A DNA stretch of 64,000 nucleotides from Leifsonia aquatica (GCF_014190775.1 NZ_JACHVP010000001.1:1860001-1924000); one strand, 5' to 3'. Shown: positions 33,837-41,529, counted from the first letter of the stretch. The notes: generated from the sequence alone by a model not told the origin. Numbers and translations are program-made.

Positions 33837-34762
33837 GCGATGCGCCCGATCGGCGTCGTCGGCGGGGCCGAGACCGGTTCGCTGTCCCAGCGGCCGTAGA
33901 CGAGCTCGGTGTTCGAATTGATCTGCGCGGCGAGCGTGGAGGCGTCGGTGTCGATCGTCTCGGCCATCGCGCGCAGCGTGAGCGGGATGAGGTACGGCGC
34001 GTTCGGCCGCCCGCGGTAGGGCGACGGCGTGAGGAACGGCGCGTCGGTCTCGACCATGATGAGGTCGCGCGGAGCCGAGCGCAGGGCCCCCCTGAGCGCG
34101 GGCGCGTTCTTGAAGGTCACCGTGCCGGCGAACGACATGTACCAGCCGTTCTCGGCGCAGATGCGCGCGAGCTCGACGTCGCCGGAGAAGCAGTGGAAGA
34201 CGGTGCGCTCGGGGGCGCCGACGCGCTTGAGTGTGGCGACGACCTCGGCGTGGGCGTCGCGGTCGTGGATCTGCAGGGCGATCCCGTGCCGCTTCGCGAT
34301 CTCGATGTGGGCCTCGAAGGAGCGGAACTGCGCGTCGCGGCGCGGTCCCTCCTCGGTGCGGTAGAAGTCCAGGCCGGTCTCTCCGACGGCGCGCACGCGC
34401 GGGCGGCCGGCCAGCTCGTCGATCACCGCGAGGGCGTCGTCCAGCTCGCCGCGCTCGGCGTAGTCCGGGGCATCGTTCGGGTGCAGCGCGACGGCGGCGA
34501 GCATCCGCGGCTCGACGGCCGCCATCTCCGCCGACCACCGGGACGTCTCGACGTCGTTGCCGACCTGGACCACGCCGCGCACGCCCACGCTCGACGCGCG
34601 GTCGAGCTGCTCGCGGTAGTCCAACGGGTCGTCGCCGTCGGCGATCTCGAGGTGCGTGTGGTTGTCGTAGACGGGGACGACCAGCGCCTCCGGGAGCGGC
34701 GGGTAGGCCAGGTCGCGGCCGTCGGTGACGTGCCGCTGCCGGATGAACGCCGGGTCGGTCAT
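33833..34762 (-). CDS. tatD: TatD-family metal-dependent hydrolase (DNase)
   Basis: This 309-residue amidohydrolase-fold nuclease has the TatD metal ligands in DNHTHLE, GETGLDFYR, the His of QIHDRD, HCFSGD and ETDAPFL. TatD proteins are Mg-dependent 3'-5' exonucleases implicated in DNA repair and quality control. It has a short N-terminal extension (FIRQRHVTDGRDLAYPPLPE) before the first motif, as in actinobacterial homologues. Its ATG overlaps the metG stop by 4 nt and its stop overlaps rsmA. Confidence 0.93.
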   Translation of the reverse strand: MTDPAFIRQRHVTDGRDLAYPPLPEALVVPVYDNHTHLEIADGDDPLDYREQLDRASSVGVRGVVQVGNDVETSRWSAEMAAVEPRMLAAVALHPNDAPDYAERGELDDALAVIDELAGRPRVRAVGETGLDFYRTEEGPRRDAQFRSFEAHIEIAKRHGIALQIHDRDAHAEVVATLKRVGAPERTVFHCFSGDVELARICAENGWYMSFAGTVTFKNAPALRGALRSAPRDLIMVETDAPFLTPSPYRGRPNAPYLIPLTLRAMAETIDTDASTLAAQINSNTELVYGRWDSEPVSAPPTTPIGRIA

Positions 34763-36348
34763 GCTCCCGGCACCGCGTCCGCGTCGATCCGGGGGAACAG
34801 CGCCTCCAGCCCGTTGACGGTCGTGCCGGGCGGGAGCTGGCCCCAGTCGCCCGCGCGCCGCAGCGGCTGCGCGGTCACCGCTCCGAGCTCGCCCTCGGCG
34901 CCGAGCGCCTCCCACAGCTTCGCCGTCGCCTGCGGGACGACCGGCGAGAGCAGCACGGCGAGGGCGCGCAGGCCCTCCGCCGCCGTGTAGAGCACCGTGC
35001 CGAGACGCTCGCGCTGCGCGTCGTCCTTGGCGAGGCTCCACGGCTCCTGGAGGGTGATGTAGCCGTTCAGCTCGTCGACGACCGTCCACACCGCGGTGAG
35101 GGCGTCGTGGATCGCGAGCCGCTCGATCGCCGCGTCGGCGTTCGCCGTCGCCTCGGCGACCGTGCGCTGCACGCGCAGGTCGGCATCGGAGTACTCGCCG
35201 GCGGCCGGCACCACGCCCTCGAAGTAACGGGTGACCATCGCGATCACGCGGGAGGCCAGGTTGCCGAAGCCGTTGGCGAGCTCCGCCTGGTAGCGGGCCG
35301 CGAGGTCCTCCCAGCTGAACGAGCCGTCCTGGCCGAAGTTGATCGCGCGCATGAAGTAGTACCGGAACGCGTCCGAGCCGAACGTGTCCGTGATCTGGGT
35401 CGGGGCGATGCCGGTGAGCTTCGACTTGGACATCTTCTCGCCGCCGACGAGCAGCCAGCCGTGGCCGTACACGCGGTGCGGGACGTCGACGCCCGCGGCC
35501 ATCAGCATCGCGGGCCAGATCACCGCGTGGAAGCGCAGGATGTCCTTGCCGACGATGTGGGTGGCCGGCCAGCGCCGGTCGAAGTTCTCCGGGTCCTGGC
35601 CGTAGCCGACCGCGGTCGCGTAGTTGAGCAGGGCGTCGAACCACACGTAGACGACGTGCGACTCGTCCCACGGCACCTTGATGCCCCAGTCGAAGCTGGA
35701 GCGGGAGATCGAGAGGTCGCTGAGGCCCTGCCGCACGAAGCTGACGACCTCGTTGCGGGCCGACTCCGGCTGAACGAACTCGGGGCGCTCCTCGTAGAGG
35801 GCGAGCAGCTTGTCCGCGAACTGGCTCATCCGGAAGAAGTAGTTCTTCTCCTGCAGCAGCTCCAGCGGCTTCGAGTGGATGGCGCAGACCTTCTGGCCCT
35901 CGTACTCGCCCGTGCCGTCGACGATCTCGCTCTGCGGCTTGAACTCCTCGCAGCCGACGCAGTACAGCGCCTCGTACTCGCCCGCGTAGATGAAGCCGTC
36001 GTCGTACAGCTTCTGCAGGAACTTCTGCACGTTGGCCTCGTGGCGCTCGTCCGTGGTGCGGATGAAGTCGTCGTTGGCGATGTCGATGGTCTTCAGCAGC
36101 GGCAGCCACTCGTTGGTCACCAGGCGGTCCGCCCACTCCTTCGGGGTGGTGCCGTTGGCGGTCGCGGTGCGCAGGATCTTCTGGCCGTGCTCGTCCGTCC
36201 CGGTCAGCAGCCAGGTGTCGTCGCCGGCCTGGCGGTGCCAGCGCGCGAGCACGTCCGCGGCGACCTCCGTGTAGGCGTGGCCGATGTGCGGGACATCGTT
36301 CACGTAGAAGATCGGCGTGGTGATGTAGAACGAAGAGCCGTCGGACAT
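34759..36348 (-). CDS. metG: Methionyl-tRNA synthetase
   Basis: MetG charges tRNA-Met with methionine. The 529-residue class I enzyme has the HIGH-type motif PHIGHAY near residue 19, the KMSKS loop (GGEKMSKSKLTG), and a single zinc-knuckle remnant (YCVGCEEF). A C-terminal anticodon-binding helical domain follows. It lacks the C-terminal tRNA-binding dimer domain, as in the short form. I chose ATG 36348 rather than 36357 because a TAGGAT box lies 7 nt before it and the first ATG falls within that box. It heads the metG-tatD-rsmA(-ispE) run. Confidence 0.96.
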   Translation of the reverse strand: MSDGSSFYITTPIFYVNDVPHIGHAYTEVAADVLARWHRQAGDDTWLLTGTDEHGQKILRTATANGTTPKEWADRLVTNEWLPLLKTIDIANDDFIRTTDERHEANVQKFLQKLYDDGFIYAGEYEALYCVGCEEFKPQSEIVDGTGEYEGQKVCAIHSKPLELLQEKNYFFRMSQFADKLLALYEERPEFVQPESARNEVVSFVRQGLSDLSISRSSFDWGIKVPWDESHVVYVWFDALLNYATAVGYGQDPENFDRRWPATHIVGKDILRFHAVIWPAMLMAAGVDVPHRVYGHGWLLVGGEKMSKSKLTGIAPTQITDTFGSDAFRYYFMRAINFGQDGSFSWEDLAARYQAELANGFGNLASRVIAMVTRYFEGVVPAAGEYSDADLRVQRTVAEATANADAAIERLAIHDALTAVWTVVDELNGYITLQEPWSLAKDDAQRERLGTVLYTAAEGLRALAVLLSPVVPQATAKLWEALGAEGELGAVTAQPLRRAGDWGQLPPGTTVNGLEALFPRIDADAVPGA

Positions 36349-36411
36349 GCTGACCATCCTACGGGCGCGGGAGGGTGTGGCTCGTTGTGTGTCGGCGCCC
36401 GGAAAGACGGT

Positions 36412-36470
36412 CTCCGAACGGATTCGGAGCCGACGACGCTAAAATAGCTCCGAGCAGGACGGAACGGAGC
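36412..36470 (+). promoter_or_regulatory. Toxin-antitoxin promoter with repeated CTCCG half-sites
   Basis: A perfect CTCCGAA-cgga-TTCGGAG palindrome (36412-36429) lies upstream of a TAAAAT -10 box (36440-36445). A second pair, GCTCCG (36447-36452) and CGGAGC (36465-36470), lies downstream of it. The last half-site contains the GGAG ribosome-binding site of the antitoxin. Four related half-sites around a promoter suit autorepression by the TA complex. Confidence 0.55.
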
Positions 36471-36474
36471 AGAA

Positions 36475-36768
36475 ATGACCCTCACAGCAGCCGATGTGGA
36501 CGGCCTGCCCCACGTGCCGATCAGCACCTTCAAAGCCAACCCCGCCCACTACCTGGCGACCGGCGCGGCCGTCACGACCCATGGCCGGGTCAGCGCAGCG
36601 TTCCTCCCCGTCGTCGACGACTCCGTCCAGGATCCCGATCCTGCTCTCGAGGCGACGAAGGCGCAGCTGCGCCTCCTGGCCCGTCTCGCCGACCGGGAGG
36701 CCGTCGAGGAGGAGCGTCGGCGGCTGAGTGCCTCACGCGACGCCGACACCGTTCCCGAGGCACGATGA
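36475..36768 (+). CDS. Type II antitoxin, Phd/YefM-like
   Basis: This 97-residue protein has an N-terminal segment with VPISTFKANPAHYL and VTTHGRVSAAFLPV. This matches the Phd/YefM DNA-binding fold (S.f..n...yl....vi.v...g.p.avl). A charged C-terminus (about 58-97) would wrap the toxin. It overlaps the PIN-domain toxin gene by 4 nt. It should neutralise the toxin and repress its own promoter through the repeated half-sites upstream. Confidence 0.8.
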   Translation: MTLTAADVDGLPHVPISTFKANPAHYLATGAAVTTHGRVSAAFLPVVDDSVQDPDPALEATKAQLRLLARLADREAVEEERRRLSASRDADTVPEAR

Positions 36769-37172
36769 CCGTGCTGGGCATGCTCGATACGAGCGTTCTG
36801 ATCAGCGGCCTCCCCGACGACGTGGTCGACGATATCGACGCGTACCGCTCGTCGATGATCTGCCGGGGAGAGCTCATCCAGGGTCTGGTCGCCTTCCGGT
36901 CCGATCAGCGGCGACAGGCAGCCGCGGGCCAGCGGCGCGAGCTCATCCGGACACTCGACGAACTGCCCGGCTTCTGGCTGCCCTTCGACCGCGCCGCCTC
37001 GGACAGCTACGGCGCGCTCACCGTCGAGCCGCGCAGCGCCGGGAGGCTGAAGGACGCGTTGATCGCCGCGCACGCTCACGCCGTCGGTGTTCCGCTGTTG
37101 ACGGAGGACGAGGGCTTCACGCGCTATCCGGAGGTCGACATCCGGCTGCTCCCCCAGCGGCCCTGGGCCTAG
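36765..37172 (+). CDS. PIN-domain toxin (VapC-like ribonuclease)
   Basis: This 135-residue protein has the PIN fold. The first acidic residue is in MLDTSVLISGL (Asp8), Glu is in CRGELIQGLVAF, and further acidic residues are in LKDALIAAHAHAVGVPLLTED. VapC-type toxins cleave tRNA or rRNA with Mg. It is paired with a Phd-type antitoxin (ATG overlaps TGA by 4 nt), a mixed pairing known in bacteria. Its 3' end meets the convergent toxin-island operon 7 bp away. Confidence 0.85.
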   Translation: MTVLGMLDTSVLISGLPDDVVDDIDAYRSSMICRGELIQGLVAFRSDQRRQAAAGQRRELIRTLDELPGFWLPFDRAASDSYGALTVEPRSAGRLKDALIAAHAHAVGVPLLTEDEGFTRYPEVDIRLLPQRPWA

Positions 37173-37179
37173 GTCCGGT

Positions 37180-37455
37180 TCAGCGCCATTCCCAGCTCAG
37201 GAGGTCACGCAACGCGCGGACGGCCTCCGGCGCGAGGCCGCCCGACACCGCGGCGACGGCGGCGGCCTGTCCGTCCGCCCAGGTCAGCAGGTCGCGAGCC
37301 GTCTCGTCCGGCCGGATCGCGTCGAGCCGGCGGATGACCGCTTCGACCCGGGCGCGCAGATCCGGGTCGGGGACGCGCTCGGGATGGCGGCCCGGGAGGG
37401 GCGAGCCCTCGCCCCAGATGTAGGCGACGATCGCCGCGCTCAGCCGCCGATCCAT
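37180..37455 (-). CDS. Small hypothetical protein, last gene of toxin-island operon
   Basis: This 91-residue protein begins RRLSAAIVAYIWGEG and ends ALRDLLSWEWR. It is mostly predicted helix, with no membrane segment or cysteines. I do not recognise it. Its ATG overlaps the upstream stop by 1 nt (TGATG), so it is coupled to the preceding gene and may act with it. Size and position suit an immunity-type or accessory protein, which is inference. Confidence 0.6.
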   Translation of the reverse strand: MDRRLSAAIVAYIWGEGSPLPGRHPERVPDPDLRARVEAVIRRLDAIRPDETARDLLTWADGQAAAVAAVSGGLAPEAVRALRDLLSWEWR

Positions 37456-37817
37456 CAGCGGAGATTGAGGAAGCCCCAGCGCCAGCCGAGCGCCTCCACG
37501 GCCGTGGGTCCGAGGTACGGGAGGAGGACGCGGAGGCGCTGGTGGAGACGCTCCCGAAGCTCCGTGTCGAAGGGGGCGACCTCGTCGAAGGTGATGGTGT
37601 CGGAGACCCGGGCCGCCTCCTCCGCTGCGTTCAGGAGAGCGGTGCCCATGGTGGGGCTCAGGGCGAGGACCGCCTCCTGATCGCTTGTCGGGAACTTCCC
37701 CCGCCCGAAGCCGGTGAAGGCGACGACGGCGTCATCGAGGTTCACCTCGAACTCCGCCCACCGTCGGCGGATCTCGTCGCCGGATGCCTTGTCACGGGCC
37801 CGCTGCTCCGGGTCCAC
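37455..37817 (-). CDS. Hypothetical protein, possibly 5'-frameshifted
   Basis: This 120-residue acidic protein (EEIRRRWAEFE-like start region and a Trp/Leu-rich end ALGWRWGFLNLR) is of unknown family. GTG 37817 has no ribosome-binding site. Upstream coding signal continues: this frame reads EKLQEARAPRPP just before the start. A different frame from GTG 37897 reads VKYKELVARVAAMPG up to a run of four C at 37853-37856 (plus strand). One added base in that run would join them into a protein about 27 residues longer. It may be a broken gene or a sequencing slip. Confidence 0.55.
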   Translation of the reverse strand: MDPEQRARDKASGDEIRRRWAEFEVNLDDAVVAFTGFGRGKFPTSDQEAVLALSPTMGTALLNAAEEAARVSDTITFDEVAPFDTELRERLHQRLRVLLPYLGPTAVEALGWRWGFLNLR

Positions 37818-37917
37818 CGGCGGACGGGGTGCGCGGGCCTCCTGGAGCTTCTCCCCGGCATGGCCGCGACCCTGGCGACGAGTTCTTTGTACTTCACGAC
37901 CGGGACCCCGTCCCCGC

Positions 37918-38715
37918 CTACGACCGGGGCTCGGCCCGGAGGACGGTGCCCTGGAGCTCGCCGGGAGCGAGAGAGGTGATCTGCCAGTCGATTCCGCGGC
38001 CGAGCAGCAGGACGCCGGCGCCGGATTCGCCCGGTCCGGGCGGCGTGTACAGCGCTGGGGTGCCCTTCGTGACGCGGAGGATCAGCGTGGTGGGGGCGTC
38101 GATCCGCGTCTGGCCCGTCAGGAAGGTCGAGGTCAGGAAGGTGGGCTCGTGCACCACCGTCCCGACCGCGGCCCCGGCGGGGAGGCTCGCGGGATCGTAG
38201 GCGAGTGCGACGAGGACGTCCTCGGGAGCAGTGCGCACATGGGTGGCCTCATCGAGGGCGGCGATGCGTGCCTGGATCTCGGGAGTGGGGCGGGCCTGGC
38301 CGCGCAGGACGGCGTCGATCTCATCGCGTGTGGGTCCCGCGCCCGGGTCGAGACGTTCGACGACGGCATCCGTGTTCTCGAACCGCTCGGTCTGGGCCGA
38401 CACGCGACCTGCCCCGTCCGGGCCCTCCATCCCGAGGAGCGCACGGAAGGCTTCGTGAGCCGGAACCCGTTGCGCGCCCGCGCGGGCGATCCGGTCGCGC
38501 CAGAAGCGCGAACCGTTGTTGAAGTAGTCGGAGTGAGACGCGGAGGTGAAGAGCTTGAGCACGTTCTCGGAGGCGTCGACCGAGGTCGCGAGGTAGCCAA
38601 CCAGATCGGCACCGACATGAACGGGGGCCGCGTCGACCGGATTGTCGCTCCGCCAGCCGTACTCGGGGTCGCCCGACACCACCCTCGGCGCGAGGTCGAA
38701 ATCTTTCCAGCTCAC
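37918..38715 (-). CDS. ADP-ribosyltransferase-fold protein with degenerate active site
   Basis: This 265-residue protein has a C-terminal half (about 165-260) that follows the ART exotoxin (VIP2/C3-like) pattern. It has a first strand VLVALAYDP, the second motif PTFLTSTFLT, a strand TTLILRVTKGTPALY and a final GVLLLGRGIDWQIT. The expected catalytic residues are not there. The Arg of the first strand is replaced (VALA where VYRG is usual), STS reads STF, and ExE before VLL reads GAG. It has no secretion signal. It starts at GTG 38715, 33 bp after the SseB-like gene. It could be a decoy, an immunity factor or a decayed toxin. Confidence 0.55.
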   Translation of the reverse strand: MSWKDFDLAPRVVSGDPEYGWRSDNPVDAAPVHVGADLVGYLATSVDASENVLKLFTSASHSDYFNNGSRFWRDRIARAGAQRVPAHEAFRALLGMEGPDGAGRVSAQTERFENTDAVVERLDPGAGPTRDEIDAVLRGQARPTPEIQARIAALDEATHVRTAPEDVLVALAYDPASLPAGAAVGTVVHEPTFLTSTFLTGQTRIDAPTTLILRVTKGTPALYTPPGPGESGAGVLLLGRGIDWQITSLAPGELQGTVLRAEPRS

Positions 38716-38748
38716 GGGGTCACCTCTCCGCGGACATGGCCGACGCCG

Positions 38749-39120
38749 TCAGCCGGCGAGCCGGGCTCGCAAGCGCGCGACAGCGTCGGCGGGAAGCTCG
38801 AACCCCGCTGCCGACCCGGGATTGACGAGGAGGCCGACACCGTCGGCCAAGGTCGAGATCATCCCTCGCGTGGGAACCGAAGCAGCCGTGGCAACACCCG
38901 CGGCGGGCGGGAACTGCGCCATCCGTTCGACACTGCTGAACACAGGGACGAACGAACCGCGTGGACCGGTGAGGCTGAGGGGGTACGCCTCGGCCCCTTT
39001 GCCCAGCATCGGCACAGCGACAACCGAGTTCTCGTCGATCAGGATGTCGATGATCTCGCTTGGACGGGCCTCACCCGCGTCCGCGCGCACCATCGCACGC
39101 TCCAGTGTCGATTCAGTCAT
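38749..39120 (-). CDS. SseB-domain protein, putative immunity/accessory protein
   Basis: This 123-residue protein resembles SseB N-terminal-domain proteins. An N-terminal helix precedes a strand VVAVPMLGKGAEAYPLSLTG, then SFVPVFSSVERMAQF (the characteristic F.pvFts...l..f) and DGVGLLVNPGS. Such proteins are frequent next to polymorphic toxins and WXG100 effectors, where they often act as immunity or accessory proteins. ATG 39120 has GAGGAGGAACG upstream and overlaps the zinc-ribbon gene by 4 nt. Confidence 0.7.
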   Translation of the reverse strand: MTESTLERAMVRADAGEARPSEIIDILIDENSVVAVPMLGKGAEAYPLSLTGPRGSFVPVFSSVERMAQFPPAAGVATAASVPTRGMISTLADGVGLLVNPGSAAGFELPADAVARLRARLAG

Positions 39121-39362
39121 CGTTCCTCCTCGATGAGACGACCCGCGCGCTCATCATCGATCTGTTCCGGAAAGCTGAAGACGTTCTCGAGCCAGTAGCT
39201 CCCGCAGTGCCGGCAGCGCCGAAGAGTCAGCACGCCATCCTCGAATTCAGCAACAACGTCGGGCGCGTCGTTCGACCAAGCGTAGTAAAACCCACGGCAC
39301 CAGCCGCACCCCTTTTCAGCAGGGGACGGCGCGAATGCGTCATCCGAAGAGCGCGATGACAT
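39117..39362 (-). CDS. Small zinc-ribbon protein, putative immunity protein
   Basis: This 81-residue protein has two CxxC pairs: GCGWCRGFYYAW and RRCRHCGSYW. They are spaced as in a zinc ribbon, with an acidic middle (EFEDGVLTL). ATG 39362 is chosen because GGAGG lies 8 nt upstream; a GTG at 39371 is too close to that site. Its start overlaps the last 23 nt of the effector gene, the tight coupling typical of toxin-immunity pairs. No direct family name can be given. Confidence 0.65.
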   Translation of the reverse strand: MSSRSSDDAFAPSPAEKGCGWCRGFYYAWSNDAPDVVAEFEDGVLTLRRCRHCGSYWLENVFSFPEQIDDERAGRLIEEER

Positions 39363-40629
39363 CCCGCACACCTCCGTCCAGAAGCCGGAACACCATCGTC
39401 CCCGGCGGCATCGCCTTGCCTCCGTCTACGACGAATTCGCGAGTCGAGTTGACGATCCATTCGTCACCCACCCTCACCGCAGTGTGGCCTCCCGGCAAGA
39501 AGTGCGGCCAATCCTTGGCATCTGCGGCCGTCGGCAGCCGCAAGTCAGGGAACGCTCCGCGTGGCACAGTGACTCCGAATATGTCCTCGCCGTTTTCCCA
39601 CGCCCGGAGAGCCGATGGCGCCATACCACTGTGGATCGCCGCATCCAGGGCGTCCTTGATCACGCGGGAGTCGCTGTCGGGCATGACGAACATCGCGTCG
39701 CCCGGGCGCCCGAAGGTCGCATCCTCCCCCATGTAGTACTTCAACTGGTCCGGGCCGAAGAAGCGAGTGAGTTCGGTGATGCCGTCATCATCACCGTCTG
39801 CGAGACCGTGAAGCGGAGGAACGCCGTCCGCATCCCCCTCACGCCCCAGCCCACGACCGGCTCCACCCTTCCCACCCTTCAGCACCGACGCGAACAGGTC
39901 GTCGGCCTGCCGCAGGAGGCCGCGCAGCTCGTCGAGGAGCTTCGAGAGCGCCTTCACCGAGCGCACGAGGGCGGTCATCTTGGAGCCGATCTTCGCGACC
40001 CAGGAGGCGACGCGGGTCGAGACCTGCTCGACGATCCACGGTGTCGCGAGTCCCAGCGTGAGCACGGCCTCCGACGCCCACGAGATCGCCGACCCGACGA
40101 GCTGCGAGAGCACGTCGCGCACGATGTCGTGCACCACCTGCACGATCGTGGACGCGACGCTGAGCCCGGTCGCCATCGCGCCGGCCCAGGTCGCCGCACC
40201 GTGCAGGTGCTGCGCGGAATCCTGCTGGAACCGCCGGTAGGCGTCCATCGCCTCGCCGGTCAGCTCGTCGACGTCGCCGAGGATGCGCGTGAGCTCGTCG
40301 CCCGACTGCTGCAGCTGCGTCTGGATGTTGGTCCAAGTCTGAGCGAAGGCCTGCACCTCGCCCGCGTCGCCGGTGAGGTCGTTGAACCATCCCTTGAGCG
40401 GCTCGAAGTGGTCGATCAACCAGCCCAGGCCGGCCGCGATGAGCGAGCCGAGAGGGTCCGAGACGGTCGCGATCGTGTCGGCGGCGGCCGAGAACGCGGC
40501 CATGCCGCCCTCGACCCAGTCACCGGACTCGATGGCCGAGACGAGCTGCGAGCCGGAGTCGAGCAGACCCGCGCCGCTGAACGGCGTCGCGGTGTCGACC
40601 GGGGCGGCGACGAGGGCATTCGTGGTCAC
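39340..40629 (-). CDS. WXG100/LXG-like type VII secretion effector with unrecognised C-terminal toxin domain
   Basis: This protein of about 429 residues has a helical N-terminal part (1-250) with the actinobacterial T7SS-effector pattern. That includes SDPLGSLIAAGLGWLIDHFE, a WFNDLTGD helix turn, a long amphipathic QTWTNIQTQLQ helix and a hydrophobic hairpin at about 150-200. A Gly-rich linker (about 250-262) leads to a globular C-terminal domain (about 280-429; FFGPDQLKYYMGEDATFG and LPGGHTAVRVGDEWIVN). I do not recognise that domain. The modular layout and overlapping downstream gene indicate a polymorphic toxin acting on competitor cells. It starts at GTG 40629, 7 bp after the EspC-like gene. 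Confidence 0.75.
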   Translation of the reverse strand: MTTNALVAAPVDTATPFSGAGLLDSGSQLVSAIESGDWVEGGMAAFSAAADTIATVSDPLGSLIAAGLGWLIDHFEPLKGWFNDLTGDAGEVQAFAQTWTNIQTQLQQSGDELTRILGDVDELTGEAMDAYRRFQQDSAQHLHGAATWAGAMATGLSVASTIVQVVHDIVRDVLSQLVGSAISWASEAVLTLGLATPWIVEQVSTRVASWVAKIGSKMTALVRSVKALSKLLDELRGLLRQADDLFASVLKGGKGGAGRGLGREGDADGVPPLHGLADGDDDGITELTRFFGPDQLKYYMGEDATFGRPGDAMFVMPDSDSRVIKDALDAAIHSGMAPSALRAWENGEDIFGVTVPRGAFPDLRLPTAADAKDWPHFLPGGHTAVRVGDEWIVNSTREFVVDGGKAMPPGTMVFRLLDGGVRDVIALFG

Positions 40630-40636
40630 CGGCGCG

Positions 40637-40954
40637 TCACCCCAGACCCTTCTCGAGCGCGCGCACCGCCTGGACGATGTCGTCCTCGACGGCGGCCATG
40701 TCCGTGGCGACCCCGCGGACCTCCCGCGCGCTGCGCGTCAGCATGCCTTCCGCAGCGCCGATCGCCGAGGCCGCCATCGACGCCGCGAGGGTCGCCGGCG
40801 GCACGAGGAAGGCGCAGATCACGCCGAAGGCGCCGCCGCCCATGTTCGTGGCGGCCGCCGCCTGCCTGGCCACCCCGACATCGGCCGCGACCCGCTCGAC
40901 GCGTGCAGCGTGCGCGTGGATGAGCTCGGCATCCACGGCGATCTTCTTCGCCAT
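40637..40954 (-). CDS. EspC/WXG100-like type VII secretion target
   Basis: This 105-residue helical protein begins KKIAVDAELIHAHAARVERV. A Gly/Ala-rich hydrophobic turn follows (NMGGGAFGVICAFLVPPA), then a second helix ending MAAVEDDIVQAVRALEKG. The pattern resembles ESX excreted proteins of the EspC/DUF2580 type, which are co-secreted with the next-encoded effector. ATG 40954 has AAGGGGGAG upstream. It lies between a YbaB-like gene and the effector, a common order in actinobacterial T7SS effector loci. Confidence 0.75.
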   Translation of the reverse strand: MAKKIAVDAELIHAHAARVERVAADVGVARQAAAATNMGGGAFGVICAFLVPPATLAASMAASAIGAAEGMLTRSAREVRGVATDMAAVEDDIVQAVRALEKGLG

Positions 40955-40980
40955 CGCTACTCCCCCTTCAGCGCCGGATC

Positions 40981-41403
40981 TCAGTACTGGATCCGCGTCC
41001 CGTCGCCCGTTCCCCCGGCGGCTGGACGCGTCGACCGCTCGACCTCGTCGCGCAGGTGCGCCACGATACCGGACTCCTCGCCGAACGCCTCGCTCGCGAG
41101 TTCGACGGCCTTGGCTCCCGCCTGGCGCTGCGCGGCGTTCGCGGTCTCGACGATGAGCCGGCCGAGATCGCGGGGAGACAGCCGGTAGGCGGCATCGTTC
41201 ACGTCGACGGAGACGAGCCGGCCGCTCGCATCCACGGTCACGGTGAGCTCCCGGCGGGGCGACGTCGCCGAACCGCGGAGCGCATCGATCTCCTGCCGGA
41301 CCTCGCCGGCACGACGGGCACGTTCCTGCGCCTCGGCGATCTGCTCCTCGATCCGCGCAACGGCGAGATCGGCATCCGCATCGGCTGAGAAGAAGTCGGT
41401 CAC
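40981..41403 (-). CDS. YbaB/EbfC-family protein
   Basis: This 140-residue protein has an N-terminal coiled coil (about 12-45, ARIEEQIAEAQERARRAG) and the YbaB strand region RRELTVTVDASGRLVSVDV. A helix (LGRLIVETANAAQRQA) and a flexible tail follow. YbaB proteins bind DNA as dimers, but members in actinobacterial secretion loci may serve as chaperone-like partners of WXG100 proteins. It heads the eight-gene leftward operon. The GTG start has a TATGCT box 6 nt upstream. Confidence 0.78.
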   Translation of the reverse strand: MTDFFSADADADLAVARIEEQIAEAQERARRAGEVRQEIDALRGSATSPRRELTVTVDASGRLVSVDVNDAAYRLSPRDLGRLIVETANAAQRQAGAKAVELASEAFGEESGIVAHLRDEVERSTRPAAGGTGDGTRIQY

Positions 41404-41409
41404 CGGGTC

Positions 41410-41415
41410 AGCATA
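41410..41415 (-). promoter_or_regulatory. -10 box of the toxin-island operon, leaderless geometry
   Basis: TATGCT on the minus strand lies 6 nt before GTG 41403. It is the only convincing promoter for the eight closely spaced leftward genes down to 37180. Confidence 0.5.
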
Positions 41416-41529
41416 ACCGCCAGGGCGGACCTCCTGTCCAGGAGCACCGCACGCACCTACAGTGGTGGCGAGACGCGATCACCGTGTTGCCCGCACGATG
41501 CTGGATCGACATCAGAGGAAGGCGCCGGG

